This document shows positions 1 through 12,280 of a DNA stretch of 64,000 bases, piece after piece. The stretch comes from Charina bottae (taxonomy: Eukaryota; Chordata; Lepidosauria; Squamata; Charinaidae), in NCBI GenBank assembly GCA_023362775.1, contig JALMGJ010000003.1:53111416-53175415 (forward strand), in the 5' to 3' direction. Position 1 is the stretch's first letter, and every line of letters starts with the position of its first letter. Below the pieces are notes generated by a model. It had not been told where the DNA came from, ran no database searches, and was given only the letters and a program-made list of their open reading frames with translations. Made by a program: the position numbers and the translations under genes.

Positions 1-405
1 ACTCAGTACAAATAACTAGAAACTGCAAGACTAACATATGCACAAGATTAACAATGATGTATTCATATCATTGAACAATTAGGAAAAGAAGTAGAAAATT
101 ATTATTACTGAATAAAAGATCATCTAATATAGATGTTTATTTAATATATCAAATCCTCTAATATAGATATTCTGCTACATTTCCATGGAACTCACTCAAA
201 GTAACACACAAAAGATTCCTGGTAGTTTTACACCCACTCACGCGCACACGTGTGCACACTCAATCTCTGATATTTTAGCGAGGAAGATAAAGGGAAATGT
301 TAAGCTGCCTTTTTATGGCACTGGATATACCTATGGGATATGAGAGCTGATGACATGAAAATAACTTTGCTGTAGACCTCTGTTAACACCTGTAACTCCT
401 TAACA

Positions 406-608
406 CAGAGCTTTCCAAACTGTGTGTCGTGACACGTTAGTGTGTCAGCTGCAGTGTCTGGGTGTGTCGCGGCTGCTGCTGCCTCCGAGCCGTGCCAGGA
501 TTCCCCGTAGGTCCTAGTGCCTGCCTTGTGCCCTGCTGTAAGAGTATGTCCCGAAATGATGCATGTCTAAAAAGTGTGTCACCAACATGAAAAGTTTGGA
601 AAGCTCTG
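406..608. mobile_element. non-autonomous hAT element, family A (copy 1)
   Basis: The ends are inverted repeats (CAGAGCTTTCCAAACT and its complement at the right end), and the insert is flanked by a perfect 8-bp duplication, CCTTAACA, at 398-405 and 609-616. This is the hAT signature. There is no transposase frame. Two longer relatives with the same ends lie at 45157 and 50858, and a more distant one at 47282. Confidence 0.88.
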
Positions 609-693
609 CCTTAACATTTCCTCTCTGTTGACTCAGACTGGATGGTTTTGGTCAATGCCCTAGGCCTAAGGCAGCAACAGCCTCAGATACTCA

Positions 694-1317
694 ATATGTC
701 GATGAAGGTTCTCAGTCATCCAGGTGGAACAGTCTGTAGCTTGAATCATGTCAACTGGATTTCTATTTTCTCAGTGGAAACGTTTCGCTCCTTATCCAAG
801 AAGCTTCTTCAGTCTGAGCAAAGTTGGTAAGGGAATCCTTAAATATGTTTCTAGGGTGGCTGTGTGACCTTGCACCTGGGGCTAGGTCATGGTTATTTGA
901 CATTAATGTTCACATTTTAGACAGAGAAGATAGGTGGTTTGAGAGAGGGGTCAAGGAGTCCATTTATGCCAACTTGGAAAATCCTTCCTTGAATAGAGGT
1001 GGGGGCCTCAGGCACAATCTTTCCCCTATTTTCCTTCCTGCTTTGTCTTCTGTACCTAGGAAGATTAAGACCATTTCACAAGCTCAACAGCAGCATGGTA
1101 ATCTTAACGATCCTCCTTTGGATGATAAAGGGACTTAGAAATAAACATCTCAAATAACCATGACCTAGCCCCAGGTGCAAGGTCACACAGCCACCCTAGA
1201 AACATATTTAAGGATTCCCTTACCAACTTTGCTCAGACTGAAGAAGCTTCTTGGATAAGGAGCGAAACGTTTCTACTGAGAAAATAGAAATCCAGTTGAC
1301 ATGATTCAAGCTACAGA
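694..1317. mobile_element. Penelope-like inverted (hairpin) insert, copy 1
   Basis: A 624-bp insert is flanked by a perfect 13-bp duplication, CCTCAGATACTCA (681-693 and 1318-1330). Its two arms are inverted copies of each other, though the left arm has lost part of the middle. Each arm carries a hammerhead-ribozyme-like core: CTGAAGA, then a 7-bp stem with a GGAT loop, then GAAAC (812-782 on the - strand, 1238-1268 on the + strand). The variable-length duplication favours a retroelement over a DNA transposon. Assignment to Penelope-like elements rests on the hammerhead-like core and the inverted terminal units. A second copy lies at 38894. Confidence 0.68.
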
Positions 1318-1330
1318 CCTCAGATACTCA

Positions 1331-2269
1331 CCTTCACCACTTCCATTTGGTCAAGTGGATTCCTGGTCATAGTCACTGGGGATATTGGCTCTTCCTATTT
1401 ACCTAAGTTGAATTTATTATCCTCATTATAATATGAGGTTAGTAGGCTGCTGATTTTTTTTTACTGTACTTGCAGTCTACCCTATATATTATCTAAAACT
1501 AGGTAAGAAAGGTGATTGTGGCTTACTTTCTTTCAAGGACAGCCCATTCCCACTCTCTGGCTGATAGTTTGAGAAACTGATTTTTTTTTTTTTTTTGGAA
1601 GAAGTAATGACGATAAGAATTAGTTCATATGGAAAACTGTAGTCTGTTTACTAAGCAAAATAATTCCAGATGTTCACTTTGTGTTTAAAGCATATTCAGA
1701 TAATATAATAAAAAACAGAGGGCCAAACTAGATTCAACATTCCATGTTTTGTATTTAACCTGCATGGGTATTTTTATTTCTGGGATCACAACAGGCAGGG
1801 AAATGGAACTTAACTTAACTCTCTCATTCCCTACTGAGGTCCTGATGAACATTCTGCTTCTTTGCATTGAGAGAAAATCCTCCACTGCTAATGAACAGCT
1901 TCCAGAAAGGAAGTGTCTGGGCAGGGACACTGATCACTACCCAACCCAATTAAGGCATCAAGCTCCTGCTGCTATTTTTAAGTTTTAAAAAAGTCACAAA
2001 GGATGTCCCACTTCATGTTGATCAGTTGGCCCCAAGTCTCACATTCTAAAAGATGTCCTTTAGGTTTGAGATGTTTTACTCTCTAGTTCCTAAGAAATTT
2101 TGTTTTGGATTTCTAACATCTGTGGACGTGGTTATGAGGAGAAGGCATTATACTAAAATCCCAGATTAAACAACTTTTCTGGGCATTCAGTATCTGAAAA
2201 ACAGAAAATATCATTCCATTTCTAGATAGCTCATCTCATGGCTATTGTCAGCAGGCAGAAGCAGCAGGG
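1331..2269. other. non-coding stretch, presumed CDCP2 intron
   Basis: AT-rich sequence with short homopolymer runs. I see no exon with splice sites and no recognisable repeat. The short open frames on both strands show no protein-like composition. Confidence 0.5.
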
Positions 2270-2640
2270 TGGTTTATGGCCTTGGAAGCTAACTGGATCA
2301 GGCCTGGTTAGTACCTGAGTGGGAAATCTCCAAGTCGGAAGTCATATTGTAATTTCTTAAAAAATCTTTTTTCATTTTCTGTTTTTCCACTTTTTTTTCT
2401 TTTTCATTTTTGTAGGTTTTTTTTTGCTTTTCTGTAGTTTTTATCTTTGCTTTAAACTTAATAAAATTCTTATTTTTTTAAAAAAAAGGAAATCTCCAAG
2501 AATCCAGTTATGTAAGCTAGACCAGGAAGTAAAAAAAACATATTGGAAGAAGGCAATGGCCAACCACTGTTATACTGTATCCAAGAAAACTGCATGGATG
2601 TATCTGTAAAGTTCAACTTGAAAAAGACATTATATTTAAT
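2270..2640 (+). mobile_element. 5S rRNA-derived SINE (SINE3 type), interrupted
   Basis: Positions 2278-2334 follow the internal promoter half of 5S rRNA: the box A region (GGAAGCTAA) and the box C region (GGCCTGGTTAGTAC followed by a TGGGA-like stretch) are recognisable. The part after the interruption (2501-2640) contains an AAGGCAATGG / AAGAAAACTGCATGGA tail like those of RTE/Bov-B-mobilised SINEs. It is split at 2335-2487 by an L1-type insert. It is a degenerate pseudo-5S element, not a functional 5S gene, because the 5' third of 5S is not recognisable. Confidence 0.65.
2335..2487 (+). mobile_element. L1-type LINE 3' end inserted in the 5S SINE
   Basis: This 153-bp insert ends in AACTTAATAAAATTCTTATT followed by T and A runs, and is flanked by a perfect 13-bp duplication of the host SINE, GGAAATCTCCAAG (2322-2334 and 2488-2500). 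The same 3' end appears on the - strand at 9008. This is a 5'-truncated target-primed insertion. Confidence 0.78.
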
Positions 2641-2695
2641 GAGTAGTCTACTAGCTGTTAGGTTAAAAGGGTGAAGCAGTCAAATTAGCCATATG

Positions 2696-3123
2696 TAGGC
2701 TGACCATATTTCCTTGAGACAAAAACAGGACATTGGGATGGCAAAACGGGACGGAGTCTTATGTAATATTCCGTATTCATGAAAAAGACAGGGGTCCCCA
2801 CCCCCCAGTCCGCGTGATTGGCTCCCGCCTGCAAACCCTGCTCCTCGGTCCGCGCAATTGGCTCCCACCTGCATACCCCGCCCCCAGTCCGCCCTCCTCT
2901 CCGCCTCTCCGCCCTCCTTTGCCGCGCGCTGATAGGCGGGAGGGCTTCCTCTTCTGGGCTGCCTCCAATTGGCAGCTCCAGCTCTGATCCTCCTTCCATG
3001 CCATTCCTGCCGGGTTTAAAAAAACGGGACAAAATTGAGATTTTTATCAAAACGACGGGACGGTTGAAAAATGCTAAAAAAAACGGGACTGTCCCGTTCA
3101 AAACAGGACATATGGTCAGCCTA
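2696..3123. mobile_element. non-autonomous hAT element, family B (TAGGCTGACCATAT ends), copy 1
   Basis: The inverted ends are TAGGCTGACCATAT and ATATGGTCAGCCTA, with a perfect 8-bp duplication GCCATATG (2688-2695 and 3124-3131). Subterminal A-rich stretches contain repeated ACGGGAC words. The interior is GC-rich and holds two tandem copies, about 40 bp apart, of a CCAAT-box/GC-box module (about 2810-2893). On the - strand a short open stretch starts with MEGGSELELP and contains ALPPISARQRRAERRR; a related stretch occurs in the copy at 32668, so it may be the relic of a transposon gene. Confidence 0.88.
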
Positions 3124-3131
3124 GCCATATG

Positions 3132-4649
3132 AAATCCTAAGAAATAATAAGGGTGCAATTTGTTGGGAGAACATCGATAGTTCAGCACTAATACCTAAAG
3201 CTTTCTTCTCCTTTTCTAAAAACCAAAACAACTAAGTGATGATCAAACATCCCATGTAGACAGCATTACAGTAGTCCAGGCAAGTAGTGATAAGATTATG
3301 ATTCATTGTTGTGAGATCCTCACAACAAAACAATAGAAAATGAAAAGTAAAGACGCTTTGCCTGCCTTATCACCATGGTGTAGGCTCACACTTGAGTTCA
3401 TACTTGTATTCAGTCAAATTCAATTCCCATCTCTGCCAGTACTCCAGGTGCCTCTTCTGCTGCTGCTTCTCCCTTTACTCCCTTGGTAGATCAGGGTGGT
3501 CTGGAATCAGCTGACAGAGACAGACAGCTTGGGGGCAATCATATCAACAGAATAGCCAGCTACTCTACAGCCCAACTTAACAGAGAGACATTCACACCCA
3601 ACTGCCTCAAAGGCAGAATTCCTGGTCACAGGAAAGGTGTCATTAAAGGTTAATGGCATCACCCCTTTCCTTGCCTTGGTGTTGAGACTGTTGAAAGACC
3701 TGAAACCTAGAAAGGCAAATCTCCAAGCCCAAACAGGTCTTGTTAATACATACCAGATCAGCATGCTCGTCCACTATTAAATCATGGATGGGTATGGTCT
3801 TAGTACAAATAGACCGGGCATTTACCATCAGGCAGGGAGGGTTATTTATGCTATGACATTCAGCTCATGTATGTTTTTATTTATTTAAGAACTTCATAAG
3901 GCCAGCCATCTTAAGCAAATAATTCTGTGTGGAACACAATACAAAACGATAAAAGCATCATAAATACAAGTACAAGCAAACATAATATATACAAAATACA
4001 AACACTGAGGCAGCTCATGCATTATCTTCAATCACAGACACACCTATATTGGGCTTCCTTAACAATGTGCCCTCAAAGCTTAGGGGAAAAACCAGATTTG
4101 TACAGCCTTCCAGAAGGCCTAGAAAGTCAGGGCTGTCTGGATCTCTGTTCCACAAGGGAGATACAATGGAGAAGTACCTGTAAAACACATTATTTTATAT
4201 ATAATTGGGACAGGTATAGATTCTGAATTATTTACATGCCACGGTTCTATTAAAAACATGTTGTAATATGGTCTAAAGAGTATTTGTGGTTCCTTACCTC
4301 AGTATGAGGTTGCAAAAATATTGGCATTGTTCTTCACTCAAAACTTTATCTGCACACCCACAAAGCCTAGTTCATTATAATGTTATACTAGTACCATTTC
4401 TAGCCAACCTACCCATTTGCCACACTGAGAAGTTCCAAAATTATTGCACTATTTTTCCTTCAAAACCTTATCTATAAGTTGGCAAAGGCATCTTGCCACC
4501 TGTCTTCTTTTAGGTTTGCACAATAATTTTTTTCCCCTTCCTAGCGTTTTTCCCACAAGTGCAGGGTCCACCTTTTTCGGATCAACTGAATGTTGATCTG
4601 TTGGTTGCAATAAGAATTGACTGACCAGCTTGTCACCCAATCCTGACGT
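3132..4649. other. non-coding stretch, presumed CDCP2 intron
   Basis: No exon is supported. Positions 3865-4010 (TTTATTTATTTAAGAACTT and the AT-rich sequence after it) resemble an old L2/CR1 3' end on the - strand, but the match is weak. The rest has no recognisable structure. Confidence 0.4.
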
Positions 4650-4776
4650 TGTGGGTTGAGAGAGAGTGACTGGCCCAAAGTCACCCAGCCGGCTTTCATG
4701 CCTAAGGCAGGACTAGAACTCTCAGTCTCCTGTATTCTAGCCTGGAGCCTTAACCACTAGACCAAACTGGCTCTCA
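4650..4776 (-). mobile_element. tRNA-derived SINE head (reptile CORE-type SINE)
   Basis: Read on the - strand, the right end gives AGCCAGTTTGGTCTAGTGG (box A-like) and, about 50 bp on, GAGAGTTCTAGTCCTGCC (box B-like). A body resembling GTGACTTTGGGCCAGTCACT follows, as in CORE/MIR-type SINEs. The 3' part is missing or degraded. A complete relative is at 36050-36302. Confidence 0.72.
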
Positions 4777-5063
4777 TTGCACAATATTTGATTCTTCAAG
4801 CCAAATGCAGCTGGGAAGCTGTGTCAGGTAGCCCATCAAAGGCTTGAAAAGCATCCAGTTTTGCTTCCTGCCTGGCACTTTTGCTTCCAAAGCACAGGCT
4901 ATCAATGAATCCTGGAAGCCATCTTCAGCTTGGCTTTATATATCAGAATCAACCTAAGTCTGCCTCACTTTAGAAGCTTTATTGGGACAGAAAAGAAAGT
5001 GATTCATAAGTTGTAAAACTGTTTTAATTTTAAAAATAGTTCTTCTTTCCTTCTGTCTTTTAG

Positions 5064-5381
<318 letters not shown>

Positions 5382-5421
5382 GAGTCTGCCTCTGTGCCTG
5401 TACCCGTATACTATTTGAGTG

Positions 5422-5485
5422 CATTCATTCATTCATTCATTCATTCATTCATTCATTCATTCATTCATTCATTCATTCATTCATT
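5422..5485. repeat. (ATTC)n microsatellite
   Basis: About 16 uninterrupted tetranucleotide units, lying directly at the 3' end of the antisense L2 fragment. It was probably seeded by that element's simple-repeat tail. Confidence 0.95.
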
Positions 5486-6045
5486 GTACATAGCTGCCCA
5501 TCCTACAATTGCAACTTTGAGGATTACACATAGTAATCACATAGGATTAAAACCAAATAAAAACCAAAACATTACAAACCACAATTAATAATGAAATAAT
5601 GGCAGCCAACTCAACTTAAATCATAAACAGCAGAAAATCACAACGATGAGCTCACCTAACCTCCAGACCCCATGCTTAAGGGAACAACTAGGTCTCCAAG
5701 GAGTTATCAAATGCTGGCAGGGTCAGGGCCCCAAGAATCTGACGTGGTATGGTGTTCCAGGGGAGAGGCGCTGTGACAGAGAAGGCACACTTCCTGGGTT
5801 CCATCAGATGGCACCGTTTAATAGATGGGACCTGGACCTGGAACATGCCCACCCTGTCAGATCTAATGGAACAGACAGAAACAATTGGAGAGAGGTGATC
5901 CTGCAAATAACCTGGTCCCATGCCAGGAAGGGCTTTATAAGTGACAACCAGCACCCTGAATTGTACTTGGAAGCCTACTGGGAACCAGGGCAGCTTGCAG
6001 ATCAGTGATGTAACATGGGCAAACCAAAGTGCTCCCACAACTGCC
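5486..6045 (-). mobile_element. L2 LINE 3' fragment
   Basis: Read on the - strand, 6038-5688 encodes a stretch close to the C terminus of the L2 element at 39958-41400: FQVQFRVLVVTYKALPGMGP, then a FSVTAPLPWNTIP segment and a TLPAFDNSLET ending. That order (KALHGMGP, PALWNILP, LPAFQKNLKTW) is typical of the L2/CR1 polyprotein end. It is 5'-truncated, and the simple-repeat tail lies to its left. Confidence 0.75.
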
Positions 6046-6300
6046 TGTGCAGTTGTGAACTATACAAGGCCCACATAACAGCTCTAAGGCTGGTCCTCTG
6101 CTACCATGGATCTTAACTCTGAATTTTTGCTCAAAATTATACTATTCATAAGTCTTTAGATCAGCAATACATTATATGTCCTCATTATATTTCCATTTGT
6201 TTCCTATGTATTTTGCACCTCATTGTCCTAGTACTAATCTTTGTAACTCTATGTATTTGCCATTTATAGGAATTTTGGCCTTTTAAAAATATATATTTAT

Positions 6301-6306
6301 AATAAA
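6301..6306 (+). terminator. candidate polyadenylation signal AATAAA for the CDCP2 candidate
   Basis: First canonical AATAAA after the antisense L2 fragment on the + strand, 0.9 kb past the stop codon. An alternative is at 6396. Confidence 0.35.
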
Positions 6307-6401
6307 CAATGTATTGTTGCTTGCCCAATTATTTCTCTGAGCTGCAGCCTCACACCCTGGATTCAAAAGTCATGTAAGTCACGTTTATGAGATTTAATAA
6401 A

Positions 6402-8997
6402 ACACTTCTGAAATTATTCAAATCTAGCATTCACTTCTTTTCTGGAAGATAAGAAAGATAAAATCATTTTTCTAGCCCTTTGGGGAAGTCACTCTCTAAT
6501 GATATAAATATTGCTTTCATTTAAAATGTTAACTAAAGAAGACAGATCTGATGCTTGATTTGTAAAAGTTAGGGTTATTTCCTTAAATCTGATTTAAATT
6601 TATTTAAATTAAGCCATCTGAAAGAGGTAAGTGCTGACAAGTATGTAGATTCCTTTTCAGGACCTTAGCATACTTTTGTCTAAAGCAGGAAATAAACATA
6701 AATTAATAAAATTAAGACTTCTAATTATATTATCTTGCCCTGGGCAAATTTTATAGGATCAAAAATGAGCTATACGTAGCATCTTTATATAATTGTTCAT
6801 TTCCAATTGTCTGGTTACAGTATATCTAATTTGAACAAGGGCCACTCATGGCCTTTGAATGAAGAAATGGAATTATAGGCAAAACATTGGTGAGGTAATG
6901 AAAAAAACTACATTTCTTTTTCTAGCATGAAAGAGATGGAATGCTAATTAAAATTTATTTTAAATTAGTAATTCAGTGCAGTGGTTATGGCTACTCTGCA
7001 TGCATTGAATAATTTCCCCTCCTGTTATATTAAAACTTACAAATTACAATTTGGGGCTAACTTTTAGGGGGATTCTGGGGATTGCATCAAGGCTTTCTGG
7101 AATTGTGCATTCTGTTCTAATGAGTTGGTGTCCATGGTGCCATTCTATGTCAGTCATTTCACTAAGTGACCAGAGAAGTTTCCAAGCAAAGCACTTAATA
7201 TGCATCACCCCCCACTAAGGATATCTAGATAATGAGTGTTCCATCTGTAACCGTCCCATAGTTTCCTCCTGCTATTTCCCCCCTTTTTTTTTTTGGCAAA
7301 ATTGTCCATTAAGCAAGACAAATGGAATAGACTCAGACTTCCTTTTTGACTGGTAGCACTAGGATTGGAAACATCCCAAGAGAGACCACTATTCCAACAT
7401 TTCAAATGCTTTATTTCTGAAGTGTTGAATTATCATCTTTTGTAGTGTTTCCTATCTCTGATGTCTACTTTTCTGGGCGTACCAAGGGAAACCAATGGCA
7501 ATTTTGCTTTCTAATGGCATAATTAGTCCCATTCTGCTCACAGAAAATTCTGTGCAGCTGAAAATTTCAGAGATAGAACATAATGAATTGAATTGAACAT
7601 GTAAATATGAATGGAGTTGTAGGAAAGCTTATACGAATGAATTGTAAAAGAGAAGAGAGCATTGATGGATCAAACTTCTTTTACAATGGAATATTAATTA
7701 TCATTTCATTTGGCTATCCATCTCTATTTCCTTGTACAAATAACCTTTCTTCAATGTATTTTTAAATTACAATTTTCACATTACAGAGGATGAGGATGTG
7801 AGGTTTGAAGAATAGCCAGTTTTCTTTTCATGCTCCACATGTAGCTATGAAGCCACATCAAGAACTTTTTTGGCCTGCTAAAGTGCTTGCTTTCTGACTG
7901 CAATGTAAATATATCTGAAAATAAAGCTTGTGCACAGAATGGAAGATAATTCTTTAGATAGTATTCATTTTTTTAAAAAAAAATCTTCCTTGAATATTCG
8001 GAATAAGGATAAAAAACTCCAGTAAGTTTCACAACACTGTCATGTTCAATGTTCTGTTCTGGCTGTTATATTGTTAGACTTGATTTAACCAAAAGGCCAA
8101 GAGCACACATAGGGGTCATTTCCATAACGAACATCAAAAGAACAAAACAACTTATCCCAGCCTACACACATGACTCAGACTGACACACATAATCCAAGCT
8201 GCTTCTAAGGTTCTTGATGTAATTTTGACTCATGTATGCACATTACGGTTTTTAAAATGAAAGTGACTTCACAGTGCTTCTGTGAAAAACTCAACAACAG
8301 TAAAAACCCAAATTCACAAACATGGCTGGGAATGGAATTAGGGTAGGCATTAGCATTACAGCCACTATTTCCCTTGTCTTTTTCAATTTATCACCCGATT
8401 GTCCCATATTTCTTATTCATCTTAACATTAGGACAAATTTTGCCATCGTCATTCAACACAACCACTGTCCAGGCAGGCTTCAGTTAGAGATATAGAAAAA
8501 TATTAAAACCACACCCACCCACACACACCCATTGGTGGCCTTAAATTTTTACTCTAAATTCCAGTGCAGAATGTTTAAGTTTTCCTTTTTTTCCCTCCTA
8601 TAAATCCACTCCTCGTCCCTGCCCCCACCCCCTGCTAGGACCTTTTCCATTCCTTTGCCTTTCTGACATTTTACTATAAAATATAATAATTTATACGATC
8701 ATCAACCCAAAATCATTATCATAAAAAAAAGTAGAACTTTTGCCAAAATTATGCCAAGAGACTCCTGATGGTGGTCAGTTTTCCCATAATTCTAAATGTG
8801 TGTTATTTGTATCTGTTCCCATTTCTAGGGTTTTGCCTACTGCTGTTCTGTGCTATTGCTCCCATCTGCATACTTATTCATGAAATACTTTGGTTCCTAT
8901 TATTAGTGCTCAGACTGATAAGCATAATTCTGCAAAGCTGTGAGAGAAAACATCCATGCAGGGTCATGTATGAGAGAGGGTGTCAAAAAAGTCAAGT
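6402..8997. other. intergenic stretch without a supported gene
   Basis: AT-rich unique-looking sequence. Short open frames (for example 7205-7405 and 8768-9103) run through low-complexity or repeat-derived sequence and lack coding character. No clear transposon ends were found. Confidence 0.5.
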
Positions 8998-9007
8998 TGG
9001 TAGTCCT

Positions 9008-9933
9008 TTTTTTAATAAGAATTTTATTAAGTTTCAAGCAAATATAAAAGCTACAGAAAAACAAAAAACTACAAATAAAAAAGGAAAAACTAAAAAAGTG
9101 TAGAAACACAAGAGAAAATTTTTCAAAATTACAAAAAGAGGTGACTTCTGACTTTTAACAGCAAGGATATACAACAATTTTCCATAATCAATCCCTTACT
9201 CTATATTAAACCAAACTCACATTATTTCTATAAATCATTCCATCGGCACATTATAAAAATCACTAAATATAGTTGCTCCCTCCCCTTATATTAAAAGAAA
9301 ATATATATATAAACCTCCTAATCAACTTCCCCCCCAAAGATAACAGTTATTTAATTATTCCCTTCCTACTACTATTCTATACATTCCTGTCTACTATAAT
9401 AAAGATCAAACTGAAAAACATATAAATTGTCTGCCACTGTACTTGATAATACAACAATTTTAATAATCTTAATCATATTAAACCCAAAACCGGACATTTA
9501 TTATTTTTATTATACCTTAATAACCTTAATCCAAATTGTTAAAGATAAATGAAGTCAGCCAAACCCTAAAAGCAATCCAGATAAATATTCTTAAACCCTT
9601 ATCCCACTTCAAAATAAACCAGAGCATTTACATATCCCCACAATGTGCACAGTCATTTTTTTTAAAAAATCGAACAGCCCAGCTGCCCCCGTCAAAAACT
9701 CCGACTTCTCTTCAGGAGACCTCCCATACACAATAACCCCTTCTTTTCCATGGCGTTCCATCAGAAGATCAATTTAACTTATGGCTTGCAACTCAATCTC
9801 TCCCTTTAATTTCTTCAACTCAACTATCCGATCTTCATCCAGCATTTCAACAGAAGTCCCAATCTCACTCTTAGAAGAGACATTTCTGTTGCTGTTAAAT
9901 TCCTCAGTTTCATCCAGGACATCCCCACCCAGA
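9008..9933 (-). mobile_element. 5'-truncated L1-type LINE insertion
   Basis: The insert is flanked by a 10-bp duplication TGGTAGTCCT (8998-9007 and 9934-9943). Its 3' end lies on the left: read on the - strand it finishes AAACTTAATAAAATTCTTAT plus an A run, the same end as the insert at 2335. The right-hand 200 bp reads on the - strand as an open stretch rich in Glu and Lys (for example DEDRIVELKKLKGEIELQ), perhaps the last part of an open reading frame. The rest is 3' UTR-like. Confidence 0.7.
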
Positions 9934-9943
9934 TGGTAGTCCT

Positions 9944-11730
9944 GACCATGTGATTGGATCTCAAGCCCTTTTTAAGTGTGTTACACATACGACATACATT
10001 AAAAGGGGCAGTGCTTCCATCACCTAGTCACAACTGCCATCTTGACTTTTTTATGACCTCCCTGAACACTCCTGCATCCACAGTAGTAAATAAATGCAGG
10101 GATTAGATATTATTTTGCATATGCCAAGCAGAGTTCCATATTCTCAAAGAAATCTGTTTAAAACAATTAGGGAAGTGTATAGTATGGTATTATTCAGACT
10201 TTGTGCAGGCAGATTTATTGACACTTGCAATCATGTAGATAAAAGGAACAGATTAAAAAAAGACAATCTGTCCATTATTCCTCATGAAGAAAGACTTTAT
10301 TATCAGGGTTTTGAGTGAATGTTTGTTGAACCAACTTGTTGGTAAATGACAGATTTATGTGGGAAAATATTTGCCAACTGTGTTAAGCTTCATTAAGGAA
10401 ACATTGGTGAATATACATTCAGACCTAGGAAAGAAGGCCAAACTTACTTCAATAAATGCACATCTTAAGGTTAGTCAATTACTGTGAATATAACTAACAC
10501 TTTGAGACTAGAAACAAAGATTGACAATCGAGACCTCTTAAAAGGTATAATTATCTTTCTTCTGCCAAGTGTGGATACTTACTAGTTGTGTAAATGCTGT
10601 TGGTTTTTTTTTTTTTTTGTGAATGAACAAAATATACACTGGCCAATCTGTCACATGTTAGACACTGTAAGAGGTGGCAGCGTAATGAAATGAAATGTGC
10701 ACAAATGTTTTCTTAAGCACTGAGGCACCTGTTTTAATTACAAACCCATCATGCCTCATGCTCAATTTTAGCATACTCTTCATTTCATTATTAATTGGTG
10801 CTTCCTGAAGAACTGAGTTATGAAACACTGTAGGAGAAAAGCATGTGTAAACCCAGACTTCTGGTTTGTAAACCATGATTTATAGCATTATATAATGTGT
10901 GAAATCAATTAATAATGGTTTATCCAATAAACCATAATTAAATAAACAATAACTTAGCACGATGTCCAAATCAGCCATTGTCTCTAAACCTAACTTACCT
11001 TCAAGGATTGTTGTTAGGATAAAATATGCAGAGAATCTTGTGCTTGTTGGGAGAAGTACTACATAAATATAATAAGTAATAAAACCACAGGCTGATTAAC
11101 ACCAACCACTCTTGCAGAACTTAAAGAAGAAAATGTTACATTGATTATTTCACAGAAGGCATGTCACATCTAGCAAAGCTGAAGCTAAATGCTGGAGCTC
11201 TCATTCTGAAAGTCTCTTAAGGTTTTTTTTTAAGGGCTTTTCCTCATGGCCACCTTAAGGTGCACTTCTCCAGTCCTTGAATCAGCAGAAAAACATGCCA
11301 ATATAAATTGTGCTGCCCCGACAACTTTAAGCTGTCTCAGTAACAAGGCCAGTGAATGGTTCTGTTCTTTCAGTTTTGATGAAGGCCAAGATAAGGAAAG
11401 CAATTGCTGGTTTCATTTGCTTTGTTTTCCCTCCCACCAAGCATAACCTGTTGATGGGGAAAACTACCATGAATCATTTTCTTTAATGTCTCATGAAGCA
11501 GGGAATGTAAGTGTAGGCAAGTGCCTGGGATGGAAGGTTTGGCTACCTTTCAAGTTGCCCAGCTAATATGTTGTCAGCACAGAAGTGTTCTGCCCTAGTG
11601 GCCTATCAGTTGGGCTACTTCTGAACACAGGTCTAGCACTCTTCTGGAAGACAGCTAAACCCATGTCCACAAAAATAGCCTAGCTGAAAGGTTGACTGTG
11701 TGGTGGAGCAGTGAGGGCTGGAGATAATTC
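9944..11730. other. intergenic stretch without a supported gene
   Basis: AT-rich, with T runs near 10605. No splice-flanked exon, no RNA gene and no clear transposon was recognised. Confidence 0.5.
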
Positions 11731-12280
11731 TCCTAGAGCAAGGGTCGGAAATGGCGGCTCGCGAGCCAGATGCGGCTCTTTGGCCCCTTGAGTGTGGCTC
11801 TTCTACAAAATACCACGTGCGGGCGCGCGCGCGCGCACGTACAGTCGCCGTCAGCCTCCCGGCTCGTTTCGCTCCTGCCGCTGCCAGAGCCTTCATTCAG
11901 CTCCACAGCAGTTCCGGGGCATACCGCCGGTGAAAGCGGAGGCCGATCCCTGGCCTCCTTCCCCGTCTGTGTAGGTCTCGTGGGCTGAGTTTCCTTTCTG
12001 CGCTGCGGGACGGAGGTGCTCCCTGAAAGAGGGGCACCGTGGAGGCTTTTGTATGTGATGTTGCTCCCAGTGCCACAAACTTTTCTACCCTTTCTTTCCT
12101 TTGCCTCTGGCGGGAAGCCACTTTGTCCCGGCAATGGGAGGATCAGGGGATGGGGCGAGTAAGGCATCCCCAGCTGATTGAAGTAAATCTTGGGGGTGGT
12201 AGTTGTCCTCCGATTATGGGGGGGCTACTGGGGGGACAGTTTATTTCCCTCTCCTTAATTTCTGAAGGCAGGAACAAAGA

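Larger units (their letters stand above)
5382..6401 (+). other. probable 3' UTR of the CDCP2 candidate
   Basis: Sequence downstream of the stop codon at 5379-5381. It contains a (CATT)n tract and an antisense L2 fragment, so much of the UTR would be repeat-derived. Candidate AATAAA signals lie at 6301-6306 and 6396-6401. The true cleavage site cannot be fixed from sequence alone. Confidence 0.4.

Noticed and set aside
2278..2334. 5S rRNA gene
   Set aside because: Only the promoter half is recognisable, it is diverged and continues into a SINE tail; it is a SINE, not a functional 5S gene.
9536..9736. Short coding gene on the + strand
   Set aside because: It is antisense to the L1-type LINE insert bounded by the TGGTAGTCCT duplication.
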